Source: Zygnema cylindricum (lineage: Eukaryota > Streptophyta > Zygnematophyceae > Zygnematales > Zygnemataceae). Taken from it: 64,000 nt of DNA. The DNA lies in NCBI GenBank assembly GCA_037447655.1, contig JBBHKE010001196.1, positions 1 through 64,000 on the forward strand, written 5' to 3'. The notes beneath the pieces were generated by a model. That model did not search any database. It saw only the letters and a program-made list of their open reading frames with translations, and was not told where the DNA came from. Numbering within the stretch: the stretch's first letter is position 1; each line of letters starts with the position of its first letter. Shown one piece after another: positions 63,164-64,000 of the stretch. The position numbers and the translations under genes were made by a program.

Positions 63164-64000
63164 GGTTATGGGCCTACCATCTAGGGTGGCCATATTCAAT
63201 AGAGCTGGCTTCATATACTGGGAAAGTATGATGACAGGAGCTCTATGTGAGAAACGGTTTTGGGGAATAGTGAGTGGACGGGTGAGGCGTCCATCCAGTC
63301 TTGGGATACCTCCAGGGTTTACAGGAGGAAAATTCACTAGAGATGCAGATTCATCTTCAACGGAGGAGACAAAGGAAGGAGAGGTGGTGGACAAAGGCAA
63401 GGAGAAGGAGACGGTCACACCAATAGCAGCCGGTTCGGCATTCATGTCACCTATTCTAAGGAACGAGGAGAATGATATCGATACGTGGGACTACAACAAT
63501 ATGGCGGCTAAGCACTTCATCCTCCGCCATCTTACTCAAGGGCTTGCATCTCCCCATTTGCACGTAGAGAGGGCATCCGATCTTTGGATGGCTCTCATAG
63601 AGATGTATCGAAGTGGTACGATTCAGCAACAACAGTTGGCTGATCAGAAAATTAAGGAGTATGTATACAAAGGGGTGAAGATGTTGGATTTTTGCAATGA
63701 GCTTGCTACACTTTTCATGGAACTAGAAAGTGCTGGAAAAGTATTTAGTGAAAAGGAAAAGGTTAACTGTTTACTGATGAAGTTACTCGAGGAGTTCGAG
63801 AATATAGTCAACCGTGTGCAAGACTTGGCGGACTCAAGGTGGATTTGGAATTCAGTGGTAGGGATGATTCTCGTTCGCGAGAATACAATTGAGATCCGAA
63901 GGGGAGGAAAGAGTGGGCAAGCTTTAGCAGGGGGGACCGATTGGCGAAACAATGATTCTAGAAAACAGGTTGGAAATTATCGAGGGGAGGGGCAGAAAAA
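63144..64000 (+). CDS. Gag of element Q, cut by the window end
   Basis: The frame is open for all 285 codons to the window end, and is nearly identical to residues 1-285 of the A polyprotein, with changes such as GPPSRVPIFNGAG to GLPSRVAIFNRAG. It includes DTWDYNNMAAKHFILRHL and EEFENIVNRVQDLADS. The more likely start is the ATG at 63168 in the primer site. The zinc knuckle and pol lie beyond the window. Mutated LTR termini suggest an old copy even though this part is open. Confidence 0.85.
   Translation, partial: MEVSELEVMGLPSRVAIFNRAGFIYWESMMTGALCEKRFWGIVSGRVRRPSSLGIPPGFTGGKFTRDADSSSTEETKEGEVVDKGKEKETVTPIAAGSAFMSPILRNEENDIDTWDYNNMAAKHFILRHLTQGLASPHLHVERASDLWMALIEMYRSGTIQQQQLADQKIKEYVYKGVKMLDFCNELATLFMELESAGKVFSEKEKVNCLLMKLLEEFENIVNRVQDLADSRWIWNSVVGMILVRENTIEIRRGGKSGQALAGGTDWRNNDSRKQVGNYRGEGQK
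63164..63178 (+). other. Primer-binding site of element Q
   Basis: GGTTATGGGCCTACC differs at one base from the 15-nt initiator tRNA-Met complement and contains the gag ATG at 63168. Confidence 0.85.

Noticed and set aside
1-64000. CRISPR array, bacterial operons, rRNA genes
   Set aside because: No spaced short direct repeats, no ribosome-binding-site-led operons and no rRNA sequence; the content is eukaryotic LTR retrotransposons.

Overview
The window looks like a repeat-filled nuclear stretch of a green plant, probably a streptophyte (alga, bryophyte, lycophyte or fern rather than a confirmed seed plant). The basis is indirect: plant-type Copia polyproteins, primer sites that match the plant initiator tRNA-Met, GC near 40%, and a Ty3/gypsy element carrying its own cytosine methyltransferase, a combination previously reported for charophytes. 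I see no host gene. Nearly every base after position 3.4 kb belongs to LTR retrotransposons nested inside one another. All coordinates and mismatch counts were read by eye.

Stratigraphy. The oldest layer (H, minus strand Copia) runs from about 3406 to beyond 44762. It is cut by an LTR-internal-LTR-internal-LTR tandem array (E, 4228-31574), by Copia element G (31992-38413, minus) and by solo LTRs K (41837-43019) and L (43428-44618). Its right LTR is entered by N (44763-58438 and onward). Inside the E array sit solo LTR I (7972-9145), the gag-only element B (12217-24581, itself holding solo LTR C and the intact Copia A at 17616-24028) and the decayed Copia D (24590-31022). N's LTR holds the gypsy element M (44989-57649). 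N's internal region is cut by Copia P (from 58439), which is cut by Q (from 62134, same family as A). Short target-site duplications support most of these joins, and H's RNase H reading frame resumes across the 27 kb E insertion.

The most interesting system is M. Its order is Gag, two zinc knuckles, aspartic protease, a C5-cytosine DNA methyltransferase with all main catalytic motifs, reverse transcriptase, RNase H, integrase and a C-terminal PHD finger. Its LTR parts differ by well under 1%. The site after its 5' LTR is complementary to a stretch inside its own LTR, as in self-priming Tf1-type elements. The copy is circularly permuted, as if a two-LTR circle had integrated through a cryptic palindrome inside the LTR.

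The Copia-like elements share other features. Their primer site is a 15-nt match to the anticodon stem-loop of initiator tRNA-Met, and the AUG in that site appears to be the gag start codon. Several otherwise diverged LTR families keep an antisense tRNA-like A-box/B-box module and an upstream promoter block with a G-box and a cluster of GTAC cores ahead of a TATA box.
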